From positions 62,001 to 126,000 of the forward strand of contig NZ_QTQP01000001.1 of assembly GCF_003854275.1 (NCBI RefSeq): a DNA stretch of 64,000 nucleotides. Reading direction: 5' to 3'. The translations under genes were made by a program, and so were the position numbers. This document shows positions 8,570 to 17,365 of the stretch, one piece after another (the stretch's first letter is position 1; each line of letters begins with the position of its first letter). This DNA is from Burkholderia sp. Bp8963. Its GTDB lineage: Bacteria; Pseudomonadota; Gammaproteobacteria; Burkholderiales; Burkholderiaceae. Below the pieces are notes generated by a model. The model was not told where the DNA came from and searched no databases. It saw nothing but the letters and a program-made list of their open reading frames with translations.

Positions 8570-9493
8570 TCAGGCAGCCTCGTCGTGCACGCCGGCATCC
8601 GCCGGCAGCGCGAACGCGGTACGCGCATGCGCGGCGACGGCCGCGAGCGGCGCCGCGAAGCGCGCGGCATCCTGCCGATGCAGCAGCCACAGATCGATTT
8701 GCGGCTTGAAGTCGGCGAGCGGCACGATGTCGAGCGCGTCGCGCAGCGGGCTGCCTTCGAGCAGCGGCAGCGGCATCAGTCCGATGCCGAACCCGTTCGC
8801 GACGCTCTGCAATTGCAGGTCGCGGCCATGGGTATCGAGCGTGACGGGCATCGGCAGCCCCTGCGCGTCGAGCGCGCGGCGCAGGCCCGCGCGAAAGCCG
8901 CAGCCGTCCGGATTGAGCACCCAGCCGCGCGCGTGGCAGTCGGCCAGCCGGTAGCTGCGGCGCGGCCAGTCGCCCTTGCGGCCGACCGCGACGAGCCGTG
9001 TGGCCAGCAGTCGCACGCCTTCGACCTGCGGCGGCAGCACCATCTCGCGGGCGAGGAACACGAGGGCCGCGTCGAGATCGCGGCGCGCGACGCGTTCGAC
9101 GAGCACGCCGCCCCACGCGGTCGTGACCTGCGTCGCGAGCGCCGGCCACTGCGCGGCGAGCTGTGCGATCAGGCCGGGCAGCATCGGTTCTCCGAGCCCT
9201 TGCGTGAGGCCGATGCGGAATTCGCCTTCGGGCGGCCGCTGGCCGGCCGTCAGCTCGCGCAGCGCATCGACTTCGCGCAGGATCGCGCGGCACTGTTCGA
9301 ACACCTGCCGGCCGATGTCGGTCGGCCGCGGCGGCTTCGTGTTGCGGTCGAGCAGCGTCACGCCGAGCGCTTCCTCGAGATTCTGCACGCGGCGCGTGAT
9401 CGCGGGCTGCGTCATCCCGAGCTCGGCCGCGGCCTGGCTCAGGCTCTGGCAGCGGACGACCGCTGCAAAAGCATCGATATCGCTAATTTTCAT
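8570..9493 (-). CDS. LysR-family transcriptional regulator
   Basis: The 307-residue protein has the LysR winged helix-turn-helix at residues 1-60 (IDAFAAVVRCQSLSQAAAELGMTQPAITRRVQNLE) and a periplasmic-binding-like effector domain behind it. It is divergent from the thiol dioxygenase gene with only 74 bp between starts, so it likely controls that gene and the rhodanese after it, and perhaps the acyl-CoA dehydrogenase-like gene that ends just before it. The protein is convergent with the gene at 7090-8508. The inducer is not known. Confidence 0.92.
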   Translation of the reverse strand: MKISDIDAFAAVVRCQSLSQAAAELGMTQPAITRRVQNLEEALGVTLLDRNTKPPRPTDIGRQVFEQCRAILREVDALRELTAGQRPPEGEFRIGLTQGLGEPMLPGLIAQLAAQWPALATQVTTAWGGVLVERVARRDLDAALVFLAREMVLPPQVEGVRLLATRLVAVGRKGDWPRRSYRLADCHARGWVLNPDGCGFRAGLRRALDAQGLPMPVTLDTHGRDLQLQSVANGFGIGLMPLPLLEGSPLRDALDIVPLADFKPQIDLWLLHRQDAARFAAPLAAVAAHARTAFALPADAGVHDEAA

Positions 9494-9567
9494 GTTTGTT
9501 CTGCATGGTATTTCGGGTGCATCATGACGATCCATCATATTCGGCATCATATTCGAGGAGACAGCCG
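9494..9567 (+). promoter_or_regulatory. LysR/thiol-dioxygenase intergenic region with tandem 12-bp repeat
   Basis: The 74 bp between the divergent starts contain two adjacent 12-bp copies, CCATCATATTCG at 9532-9543 and GCATCATATTCG at 9544-9555, which differ at one base. The repeat ends directly at the AGGAG ribosome binding site (9556-9560) of the dioxygenase gene. It may be a regulator site or a replication-slippage duplication. Confidence 0.45.
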
Positions 9568-10134
9568 ATGAGTACGCTTTCGTTGCAGCAGACGCCGCTG
9601 CGTCCGTTCGTCGACGGCCTCGGCGCGTTGCTTTCGTCCGGCGCCAACGAGGCGCGCATCCTCGACGAGGGCGGGGCGCTGCTCGCGGCGCTCGTCGCGC
9701 GCGACGACTGGCTGCCCGACGCGTTCGCGCAGCCCGATCCCGAGCGCTACCGGCAGTACCTGCTGCATCTCGATCCCGACGAGCGGTTTTCCGTCGTCAG
9801 CTTCGTGTGGGGGCCGGGCCAGACGACGCCGATCCACAACCACACGGTGTGGGGGCTGATCGGCATGTTGCGCGGCGGCGAGTTTTCGCAGCCGTACCGG
9901 TTCGACGCGGCCGGCAAGCCGGTGCCGGCCGGCGACGCGGTGCGGCTGCACCCGGGCGAGGTCGAGGCCGTGTCGCCGCGCATCGGCGACGTCCATCGTG
10001 TGACCAATGCGTTCGCCGACCAGGTGTCGATCAGCATTCACGTGTACGGCGCGAACATCGGCAAGGTCGAGCGGGCGGTATTCCTCGACGACGGCACCGT
10101 GAAACCGTTCGTGTCAGGCTATTCGAACGCATGA
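9568..10134 (+). CDS. Cysteine dioxygenase-type thiol dioxygenase
   Basis: The 188-residue cupin binds iron through His90, His92 (PIHNHTVWG) and a third His at about 143 (GDVHRVTNAF), the three-His arrangement of cysteine and 3-mercaptopropionate dioxygenases. These enzymes add oxygen to a thiol to give the sulfinate. The first gene of a two-gene unit with a rhodanese suggests catabolism of cysteine or a related thiol to sulfite or thiosulfate. Which thiol is used cannot be told from the sequence. The AGGAG ribosome binding site 8 bp upstream supports the ATG at 9568. Confidence 0.9.
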   Translation: MSTLSLQQTPLRPFVDGLGALLSSGANEARILDEGGALLAALVARDDWLPDAFAQPDPERYRQYLLHLDPDERFSVVSFVWGPGQTTPIHNHTVWGLIGMLRGGEFSQPYRFDAAGKPVPAGDAVRLHPGEVEAVSPRIGDVHRVTNAFADQVSISIHVYGANIGKVERAVFLDDGTVKPFVSGYSNA

Positions 10135-10261
10135 TCGACCGCGCGACCCGACCGCGTATCGCGCGCGGCGCTCGCGCGTCGTTGCCGGTGCCGGCCCGCA
10201 GGCCTCGAGATCGACCCGTTTGCTTCCTTCAACGACTTCAACAGAATCCGACAGAGACATC

Positions 10262-11887
10262 GTGACGCAACCCGCTGATTCCATTTCCCGTTTCCCCGTC
10301 GCGTCGTACCAGGACGTGCGCGCGCGCCTGCTGGCCCGCGACGAAATCGCGCTGATCGACGTGCGCGAGGAAGATCCGTACGCGCAGGGTCATCCGCTGT
10401 GGGCCGCCAACTTCCCGTTGTCGAAGCTCGAACTCGACGCGTGGACGCGCATCCCGCGCCGCGACACGCCGATCGTCGTGTTCGGCGAAGCCGGCGGCGA
10501 GGATCTCGCGCCGCGCGCCGCCGACAAGCTCGCGCAGCTCGGCTATACCGACGTGCGGGTGCTCGACGGCGGGCTCGCGGGCTGGCGCGCCGCGGGCGGC
10601 GAGCTGTTCATCGACGTGAACGTGCCGAGCAAGTCGTTCGGCGAATGGGTCGAGGCCGAGCGCCATACGCCGTCGCTGTCCGCGCAGGAAGTGCAGGCGC
10701 TGATCGACACGAAGGCCGACGTGGTGATCGTCGACGCACGCCGTTTCGACGAATATCAGACGATGAACATCCCGACGTCGACGAGCGTTCCGGGCGCGGA
10801 ACTCGTGCTGCGTGTGCGCGCGCTCGCGCCGGATCCGGCCACGCAGGTCGTGGTGAATTGCGCGGGCCGCACGCGCAGCATCATCGGCACGCAGTCGCTG
10901 ATCAACGCGGGGCTGCCGAACCCGGTCGCCGCGCTGCGCAACGGCACGATCGGCTGGACGCTTGCCGGCCAGACGCTCGAGCGCGGTGCCGCAAGACGTT
11001 TTCCGGTCGATATCGAACCCGCGCAGCGCGACGAGGCGCGCCGCGCCGCACGCGCGGTGGCCGAGCGCGCGGGCGTGCCGCGCATCGCGCTGGCGGACGT
11101 CGCCACGCTCGACGAGCCGGGCCGCACGCTGTACCGCTTCGACGTGCGCACGCCGGAGGAATACGAGGCCGGCCATCTGCCGGGTTTCCTGAGCACGCCG
11201 GGCGGCCAGCTCGTGCAGGAGACCGACCATCACGCGGCCGTGCGCGGCGCGCGGATCGTGCTCGCGGACGACGACGGCGTGCGTGCGGACATGACCGCGT
11301 CGTGGCTCGCGCAGATGGGCTGGGACGTGCGCGTGGTCGAGCCGGCCGGCGCGGCCGCATTCACCGAGCGCGGCCAGCCGCCGCGCGACGTGCCGCCGAC
11401 GCCGCAGGTGGCCGAGGTGTCGCCCGCGACGCTCGCGGGCTGGTTGCGGGAAGCCGCGGCGGGCGAGATCGCGATCGTCGACGTGACGGCCAGCGCGAAC
11501 TACGTGAAGCGCCATATCCCGGGCGCGTGGTTCGCCGTGCGTGCGCAGCTGCGCGACGCGCTCGCGGCGATCCCGCCGGCGCAGCGCTACGTGTTCACGT
11601 GCGGCTCGAGCCTGCTCGCGCGCTTCGCCGCGGACGACGCGCGTGCGCTGCTGCCGGATTCGGCCGCGATCTCGGTGCTGACGGGCGGCACGGCCGCGTG
11701 GATCGACGCCGGGTCGCCGCTCGAGCACGGCGACACGCATCTGGCGTCGCCGCGTATCGACCGCTACCGCCGGCCGTACGAAGGCACCGACAATGCGGCC
11801 GCCGCGATGCAGGCGTATCTCGACTGGGAATACGGGCTGGTCGACCAGTTGAAGCGCGACGGCACGCACCACTTCCGCGTGATCTGA
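10262..11887 (+). CDS. Four-domain rhodanese-like sulfurtransferase
   Basis: The 541-residue protein consists of four rhodanese-like repeats. The first (about 5-118) and third (about 270-375) lack a catalytic cysteine; the second has Cys200 in the loop CAGRTRS and the fourth has Cys447 in CGSSLLA. So it is built as two inactive-active pairs, like a duplicated thiosulfate:cyanide sulfurtransferase. It follows the thiol dioxygenase by 127 bp and probably moves sulfane sulfur from the same pathway. The GTG at 10262 was chosen because AGAGA lies just upstream; a TTG at 10220 would add 14 residues. Cytoplasmic, as no signal peptide is seen. Confidence 0.85.
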   Translation: MTQPADSISRFPVASYQDVRARLLARDEIALIDVREEDPYAQGHPLWAANFPLSKLELDAWTRIPRRDTPIVVFGEAGGEDLAPRAADKLAQLGYTDVRVLDGGLAGWRAAGGELFIDVNVPSKSFGEWVEAERHTPSLSAQEVQALIDTKADVVIVDARRFDEYQTMNIPTSTSVPGAELVLRVRALAPDPATQVVVNCAGRTRSIIGTQSLINAGLPNPVAALRNGTIGWTLAGQTLERGAARRFPVDIEPAQRDEARRAARAVAERAGVPRIALADVATLDEPGRTLYRFDVRTPEEYEAGHLPGFLSTPGGQLVQETDHHAAVRGARIVLADDDGVRADMTASWLAQMGWDVRVVEPAGAAAFTERGQPPRDVPPTPQVAEVSPATLAGWLREAAAGEIAIVDVTASANYVKRHIPGAWFAVRAQLRDALAAIPPAQRYVFTCGSSLLARFAADDARALLPDSAAISVLTGGTAAWIDAGSPLEHGDTHLASPRIDRYRRPYEGTDNAAAAMQAYLDWEYGLVDQLKRDGTHHFRVI

Positions 11888-11942
11888 CGAGAAGCCGAGC
11901 GCGCCGCGACGTGCGCGGCGCGCTTGCCGCACGTTCGGCGCG

Positions 11943-12569
11943 TCAGTGCTTGAACGTATCGACGGCCGTGCGGCCCACGGCCGGATCATCGGTGAAGAAG
12001 CCGTCGATCCCCGCGCGCAGGTACGCGTGGATCTCGCGCACCGAGCCGGCGGTATTGCGCGTGGCCGGCGTGCCGCCGTCCTTCAGCGACGCGGGCAGGA
12101 AGTTGTTCTCCGGCCGGAACGTGTACGACGGCCGGATCTGCGGAATGCGCTCGCGTGCGCGCAGTGTCTTGAGTTCGGCGAGCGTGAAGTCTTCGGTGAA
12201 CCAGCCGGTCAGCTGCGTGCCGTCGATCGTCTTGGTCGCCTTGCGGCTCGCGAACTGCGGCAGCGTCGCCACGTTGGTCGTGCCGGAGATCTCGTTCTCG
12301 TGGCGCGCGACCAGCACGCCGTCGCGGGTCGCGACGAGGTCGGGTTCGATCACGTCGGCGCCGTCCTCGATCGCCTTGCGGTACGACGCGAGCGTGTGCT
12401 CGGGCCGCAGCGCGCTCGCGCCGCGATGGCCGACCACCTGGACCTTCGCCGCGATCGGCCGCGTGGGATCGGTCGCCGTGACGTCGTCGCCGCCGCAGGC
12501 GGCAAGCAGGAGGGCGGCGGCACAGGCGAACGGGATGCAGCGCAGGGCGCGCGGACGCGTGATGAGCAT
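11943..12569 (-). pseudogene. Glycerophosphodiester phosphodiesterase lipoprotein, internally deleted
   Basis: The frame is open for 208 codons but relatives are about 360-370 residues. It has a lipoprotein signal (LLLAAC, Cys25) and a normal GlpQ-type start: [12 protein letters not shown] at 48-59 with catalytic His48, and [22 protein letters not shown]. At about residues 146-150 (near 12117-12135) the protein jumps from the RIPQIRP segment, which normally precedes the middle of the TIM barrel, straight to [10 protein letters not shown], which normally follows it, and then ends normally with GFFTDDP. About 160 residues holding central barrel strands are missing in frame. The product is unlikely to fold or be active. 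The family comparison is from memory. Confidence 0.8.
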
Positions 12570-12942
12570 GTCGGTGAACCTTCGAACGGAAAGTCGGTGA
12601 AAGGGCGGTCGACCCGGCGGCGCGCTCGGGGATGCCAGCTGCACGCGATCGAACGGGACGCGATCGTCGCACTCGAGCATTACATATGTATTACGTGTGT
12701 CTTTCCGTTTCGTTTCGACGCACAAGCGTACGGGTCGGGCCGCCAGGCTCGGCGGTGCACGGGCACGATCGGGCCCGTCTCCGGGAGCCGGTGCGGCGGA
12801 TGCACTAAACTTGCGGGACTTTTGCATCGCCGCGCCGGGCCGACGTCCGCCCGCGCGCGGCGATGCGGCGACTCGCGGGCCGGCGCGGGCGCCCGGCGCC
12901 CATGAGCGCCCGGGCCCCGCGCCGGCCGATTTTTACCGACCC
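12570..12942. promoter_or_regulatory. Intergenic region between GDPD remnant and squalene-synthase-like gene
   Basis: No gene is visible in these 373 bp. The two flanking genes are divergent, so both promoters should lie here. An AT-rich patch at 12675-12715 contains a perfect 10-bp palindrome TACATATGTA at 12681-12690, the most likely promoter or operator region. The rest is GC-rich without clear signals. Confidence 0.4.
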
Positions 12943-14007
12943 ATGACGACTCATATCGATTCCGCGTACCTGCTCGGCGACCTGCTGAAGAACGTTTCCC
13001 GCTCCTTCTACCTGACGCTGCGCGTGCTGCCCGACGGCATGCGCGATCCGGTCGGCCTGGCCTACCTGCTCGCGCGCGCGGCCGACACGATCGCCGACAC
13101 GGCGCTCGTCGCGCCCGATCGCCGCGCGGCGCTGCTGACCGACCTGCGCGACGAGATCGAGCGGCTCGGCGACGGTGCGGCGCTGTCGCGCGCGCTGGAG
13201 GACGTCACGCGGATGCAGACCGACTCACACGAGCACGTGCTGCTCGCGTCGATGGAACCGATGCTCGCGCTGCTGCGCGCGCAGCCGGAAGCGGACCGCG
13301 CGTCGATCCGCAAGGTCGTCGCGACGCTGACGTCGGGGATGGAATTCGACCTGCGCACGTTCCCGGACGAACAGTCGGGGCAGGTCGCGTCGCTGCCGAC
13401 CCGCGACATGCTCGATCGCTACACGTATCTGGTTGCCGGCTGCGTCGGCGAGTTCTGGACCGACATGACCGGTGCGCATACGCGGGCCGCGCGCGGCTGG
13501 GACCTCGCCGACATGCGCGACAAGGGGATCCGCTTCGGCAAGGCGCTGCAGATGACCAACATCCTGCGCGACTGCGCGAAGGATCTGCGGATCGGCCGCT
13601 GCTACCTGCCGGACGACGTACTGGCTGCGCACCGGGTCAGCGTCGCCGAGCTGATGTCGGCGGACGCGTCGGCGCGCGCGCGCGGCGTGCTGGTCGACCT
13701 GCTGCGCGTGGCGCTCGATCAATATCGCGACGCGTGCCGGTACACGCTCGCGATTCCGCGCCGTTTCGTGCGGCTGCGGCTCGCGTGCCTGTGGCCGATC
13801 ATCATCGGCCTGGAGACGCTCGAGCTGCTGGCGGGCCACGACACATGGCTCGATCCGGCCCGGCCGGCGAAGGTGCCGCGCAAGCGGGTCTACCGGATCA
13901 TGGCGTCGTCGCTCGCGCTCGTCGGCTCGAACGCGGCGATCCGCGCGCGGCTGGACGCACTGGTCGACGCAGTGAATGTGCGGATCGCGCAACCGGCCGT
14001 GCGCTGA
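12943..14007 (+). CDS. Squalene/phytoene synthase family protein
   Basis: The 354-residue enzyme has both aspartate-rich motifs of head-to-head prenyl synthases: DTIAD at residues 48-52 and DCAKD at 210-214, with the flanking segment GKALQMTNILRDCAKDLRIGRCYLP. The N-terminal VSRSFYLTLRVLP and LAYLLARAADTIAD resemble squalene synthases of the farnesyl-diphosphate farnesyltransferase type. It would join two farnesyl diphosphates, feeding hopanoid or carotenoid-like lipids. No hpn or crt genes are nearby, so its product is inferred. It is a single-gene unit. Confidence 0.85.
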   Translation: MTTHIDSAYLLGDLLKNVSRSFYLTLRVLPDGMRDPVGLAYLLARAADTIADTALVAPDRRAALLTDLRDEIERLGDGAALSRALEDVTRMQTDSHEHVLLASMEPMLALLRAQPEADRASIRKVVATLTSGMEFDLRTFPDEQSGQVASLPTRDMLDRYTYLVAGCVGEFWTDMTGAHTRAARGWDLADMRDKGIRFGKALQMTNILRDCAKDLRIGRCYLPDDVLAAHRVSVAELMSADASARARGVLVDLLRVALDQYRDACRYTLAIPRRFVRLRLACLWPIIIGLETLELLAGHDTWLDPARPAKVPRKRVYRIMASSLALVGSNAAIRARLDALVDAVNVRIAQPAVR

Positions 14008-14501
14008 GTCGTGCCGAACGATGCCGGTGCGGCAGGCCCGGCTTCGCCGCTTGCCCTTCGGCCCGCGTTCGCGGGCCATTTCCGTCCGATTCCCGCCACA
14101 GGCACTGAAACGTTTTCACGATTTCGTTTCCCGAAACGTGGGTGTCATGAATGTCGGCGATCCTGCGCGGCGGCGCGAACCGCGGCACCGGTCGCAGTCA
14201 CCCATTTGTAAGAGGGTTCGTGCCGAAGGCGTCTGACGACATCAGGCGGTCGCGATGCACCAGTAAAAATGTAAAGCTAGGGTTTTCACCGGGAAATGCC
14301 GGAGACGCCCGCCGCGTAAGCGTTTTCAGGTGTCTTGTAACCGTTTGGTGAACCCGTGCGTTGCGTCGATCATACGATGACCGACTGCGCATATTGGGAA
14401 ACGGTTGGTAATCCGTCAGAATCGCACCGGCATGTACTCGCACATGTGTCAGTCATAAAACCACACCAGAAAAGAAATCATTCTTTGAGGACGGAGAATC
14501 A
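14008..14501. promoter_or_regulatory. Long leader/intergenic region upstream of the porin gene
   Basis: This 494-bp gap shows no supported gene; the one 81-codon open frame on the minus strand has no family look. A stem GGCCCGCGTTCGCGGGCC lies near 14062-14079 but has no T-run. From about 14240 the sequence is much more AT-rich than the neighbourhood, as expected for a strong porin promoter and long 5' leader. The ribosome binding site is GAGGACGGAG ending at about 14496, 5 bp before the porin ATG. Confidence 0.45.
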
Positions 14502-15716
14502 ATGAAAAAGCGCGTCGCTTTCGCCATGACGGCAGTCGGCCTCGCAGCCGCTACCGCCGCCCACGCCCAGAGCAGCGTGACCCTGTACGGTATCGTCGAC
14601 AACGCCATCGCGTGGCAGAACAACTCGTCGGCAACCGGCGCGACTACCGGCGGCCACTCGAAGGTGCAGATGGCCACCGGCATTTGGGCAGGCAGCCGCT
14701 TCGGCCTGAAGGGCAGCGAAGATCTCGGCGGCGGCACGAAGGCGATTTTCCAGCTGGAAGCCGGCTTCAACGCGAATAACGGCTCGTCGCAGTGGACCAA
14801 CGGCATCTTCACGCGCCAGGCATGGGTCGGCCTGACCAACCAGACGTACGGTACGCTGACGGCCGGCCGCCAGTACACCGCGTACTACACGCTGCTGTCG
14901 CCGTACAGCCCGACGACCTGGCTGACCGGTTACTACGGCGCGCACCCGGGCGATATCGATTCGCTGGATACGAGCTACCGCGCGAACAACTCGCTGGTCT
15001 ACATGTCGCCGAAGTTCTACGGCTTCACGGTCGGCGGTTCGTACTCGTTCGGCGGCGTCGCAGGCGCGACGAACCGCGGCTCGACGTGGAGCGCGGCGAT
15101 CCAGTACCTGAACGGCCCGGCAGGCATCGCGGTGGGCTACCAGCGCATCAACAACGCGACGCTCGGCGGCGGTGTGTGGGGCGCGAACTCGACCGCGCAG
15201 AACGGTCTGGACACGAGCGGCAACGGTGCGGAACAGGCCGTGTCGTCGATCAACAACGGCTACAAGACGGCGCAGTCGCAGCAGCGCGTCGCGGTGACGG
15301 CCGGTTACCAGTTCACGCCGTCGTGGGACATTTCGGCGTCGTACTCGAACGTCCAGTACATCCCGGGCGTGGGCTCGTCGTTCCGCAACACGGCGATCTT
15401 CAACACGGCTGGCGCAGTGCTGCACTGGAAGGCATCGGCTCAGTGGGACTTCGCGGCAGGCTACTCGTACACGCGTGCGACCGAGTCGAACGGCATCTCG
15501 AGCTCGGCCAAGTACCATCAGGTCACGCTGTCGCAGTACTACAGCCTGTCGAAGCGCACGGGCCTGTACGCAGTTGAGGCGTACCAGCACGCGAGCGGCA
15601 ACACGCTCAACGGCGCGTCGGTCATCTCGGCGACCACGTCGATCGGTGATGGCGTCGGCGCAGGTTCGAAGCAGAACCAGATCGCCGCAGGCGTCGGCCT
15701 GATCCACCGCTTCTGA
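14502..15716 (+). CDS. Gram-negative trimeric porin (OmpC/Opc-like)
   Basis: The 404-residue protein has a signal peptide (MKKRVAFAMTAVGLAA, cleavage after AHA near residue 22) and a mature start QSSVTLYGIVD, the signature start of Burkholderia porins. It ends in the aromatic C-terminal residue pattern GLIHRF, required for outer-membrane insertion by BAM. Alternating beta strands and loops run through the length, with the loop-3-like constriction segment at about 130-170. It forms a water-filled channel for small solutes. Codon choice is the most biased in the window, a sign of high expression. A strong terminator follows. Confidence 0.95.
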   Translation: MKKRVAFAMTAVGLAAATAAHAQSSVTLYGIVDNAIAWQNNSSATGATTGGHSKVQMATGIWAGSRFGLKGSEDLGGGTKAIFQLEAGFNANNGSSQWTNGIFTRQAWVGLTNQTYGTLTAGRQYTAYYTLLSPYSPTTWLTGYYGAHPGDIDSLDTSYRANNSLVYMSPKFYGFTVGGSYSFGGVAGATNRGSTWSAAIQYLNGPAGIAVGYQRINNATLGGGVWGANSTAQNGLDTSGNGAEQAVSSINNGYKTAQSQQRVAVTAGYQFTPSWDISASYSNVQYIPGVGSSFRNTAIFNTAGAVLHWKASAQWDFAAGYSYTRATESNGISSSAKYHQVTLSQYYSLSKRTGLYAVEAYQHASGNTLNGASVISATTSIGDGVGAGSKQNQIAAGVGLIHRF

Positions 15717-15758
15717 TTCCGCGCGGCGCGTGAGCGCCGCATCGGAACGCAGTACACG

Positions 15759-15785
15759 AAACCGGCCTTCGGGCCGGTTTTTTTG
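15759..15785 (+). terminator. Rho-independent terminator of the porin gene
   Basis: The hairpin AACCGGCC-TTC-GGGCCGGTT is followed by an uninterrupted T-run, about 40 bp after the porin stop codon. Confidence 0.9.
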
Positions 15786-15813
15786 CGCTTGTCGTTTTGT
15801 GCTGATTGCAACG

Positions 15814-17355
15814 TCACTGCGCAGACGCGTCCGTCGTCCAGCTCCCGCCCAATGCCTGGAACAGCGCCGCCGTATCGGCGAGCCGGTCCGCCTGCGCGCG
15901 CGTCCGGTCGAGCGCGGTCTGCAGCGCCTGCCGCTGCGCGTCGATCAGCCCGAATTCACTGAGCCCGCCCGCCGCATAGCGCGCGGCGGATATCGTGTTG
16001 CTCGCGTCGGCCTCGCGTGCCGCGTCGTCGCGCGACTGGAGCGCGGCCGCATCCTGTTCGACCGCGCGCATCGCGTCGGCCACCTGCTGCAACGCCTGCA
16101 GCACGGTCTGCCGATAGCTCGCGAACGCGGCATCGTACGCCGCCTCGGCCGCGCGTTTCTTCGCGTGCAGTTCGCCGCCGTGAAAGAGCGGCTGCGTGAG
16201 GTTCAGTCCAAGGTTCCAGACGTTCAGGCCGTTGATGATGTCCGCGACGCGCGTGCGTTCGGAGCCGATGCCCGCCGACAACGCGAATCGCGGATACAGG
16301 TTCGCGGTCGCCACGCCGACGTCCGCGCTCGCCTGGTGCAGCAGCGCCTCGGCCGCGCGGATGTCGGGCCGTTCGCGCGCGAGCGTCGACGGCAGCGTGA
16401 CCGGCAGCGTGCCGGGCAGGTTCAGCGCATCGAGCGGCACGTCGGGCAGGTCCGCGTCCGCGGGTGGCACGCCGAGCAGGATCGCGAGCCGGTGCTCCGA
16501 CTGCGCGAGCTGCGCGGCGAGCGGCGGCAGCGCGGCCTGGGTCTGCGCAAGCAGCGTGCGCTGCGCATGCACATCGGCGCGCGCGACGCCGCCGGCCGCG
16601 TGGCGCGCTTCGACGATGCGCAACTGGCGCGTCTGCGCGTCGACGAGGCGCCGGGTCAGCGTGATCTGCTGCACGAGCGACGCGCGCCGGATCACCGTCG
16701 AGACGACGTTGCCGGCGAGCATCAGGCGCGCCGCGTCAAGTTCGTACGACTGATAGTCGACCTGCGCGAGCAATGCCTCGAGCGCGCGCCGGTTGCCGCC
16801 GAATACGTCGAGCACGTACGACACGCTGACCGACGCGTCGTACAGCGCGAACGGCCCCGGAGCCGGCACGTTGGCCGGCAGGCCGAACGCGGCGATGTCG
16901 ACTTTCTCGCGCGTCGCGGACAGCTTCGCGTCGACGCTCGGCAGCATCGTCGCGCCGGCCTCGGCGACGTAGTTCTGCCGTGCTTCGGCCAGCCGCGCCC
17001 GCGCTTCGTCGAGCGTTGGACTGTGCTGCCATGCGGTGTCGACGAGCCGGTTCAACGGCTCGGAGCCGAACAACGTCCACCAGCGCTGCGGCGCATGCGC
17101 GGCGGTGGCGAACGTCTGTGCGGCGCCGCCCGCACCGTTTGCGGACACGGTCGTCACGGGGGGCTCGCCGCGCGTGTAGCGCTGCGTCGCCGGCGCGGCC
17201 GGCGTGCGGAAATCCGGGCCGACCGCGCAACCGGCCGCGAGCGTCACGATGACGACGGTGGCGGCGCGGGCAGCGGCGCGGGCAGAGGCACATGCAACGG
17301 CACCTGCCGCAGCGCAGGCAGCGATACGATGGCGGAACGACGGAACGGCTGGCAT
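15814..17355 (-). CDS. Outer-membrane efflux lipoprotein (NodT family)
   Basis: The 513-residue protein is a TolC-like outer-membrane factor. After a long signal region the lipobox LAAGC gives an acylated Cys at about residue 43, followed by VGPDFRTP, the usual start of NodT channels. The two repeated helical halves are visible, with ARLAEARQNYVAEAGATMLPSV and the repeat-like LHQASADVGVATANLYPRFALSAGIG. It is the last gene of the TetR-HlyD-ABC operon, 10 bp after the permease, and should connect that ABC exporter to the outside. The signal region is longer than usual (about 42 residues), and a later start is possible. Confidence 0.9.
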   Translation of the reverse strand: MPAVPSFRHRIAACAAAGAVACASARAAARAATVVIVTLAAGCAVGPDFRTPAAPATQRYTRGEPPVTTVSANGAGGAAQTFATAAHAPQRWWTLFGSEPLNRLVDTAWQHSPTLDEARARLAEARQNYVAEAGATMLPSVDAKLSATREKVDIAAFGLPANVPAPGPFALYDASVSVSYVLDVFGGNRRALEALLAQVDYQSYELDAARLMLAGNVVSTVIRRASLVQQITLTRRLVDAQTRQLRIVEARHAAGGVARADVHAQRTLLAQTQAALPPLAAQLAQSEHRLAILLGVPPADADLPDVPLDALNLPGTLPVTLPSTLARERPDIRAAEALLHQASADVGVATANLYPRFALSAGIGSERTRVADIINGLNVWNLGLNLTQPLFHGGELHAKKRAAEAAYDAAFASYRQTVLQALQQVADAMRAVEQDAAALQSRDDAAREADASNTISAARYAAGGLSEFGLIDAQRQALQTALDRTRAQADRLADTAALFQALGGSWTTDASAQ

Positions 17356-17365
17356 CGCGTGGCTC

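Noticed and set aside
14062..14079. Terminator of the squalene-synthase-like gene
   Set aside because: The stem is strong but there is no T-run on either strand, so it is not called as a terminator.
14198..14443. 81-codon minus-strand frame in the porin upstream region
   Set aside because: No ribosome binding site, no family, and it covers the AT-rich promoter region of the porin.
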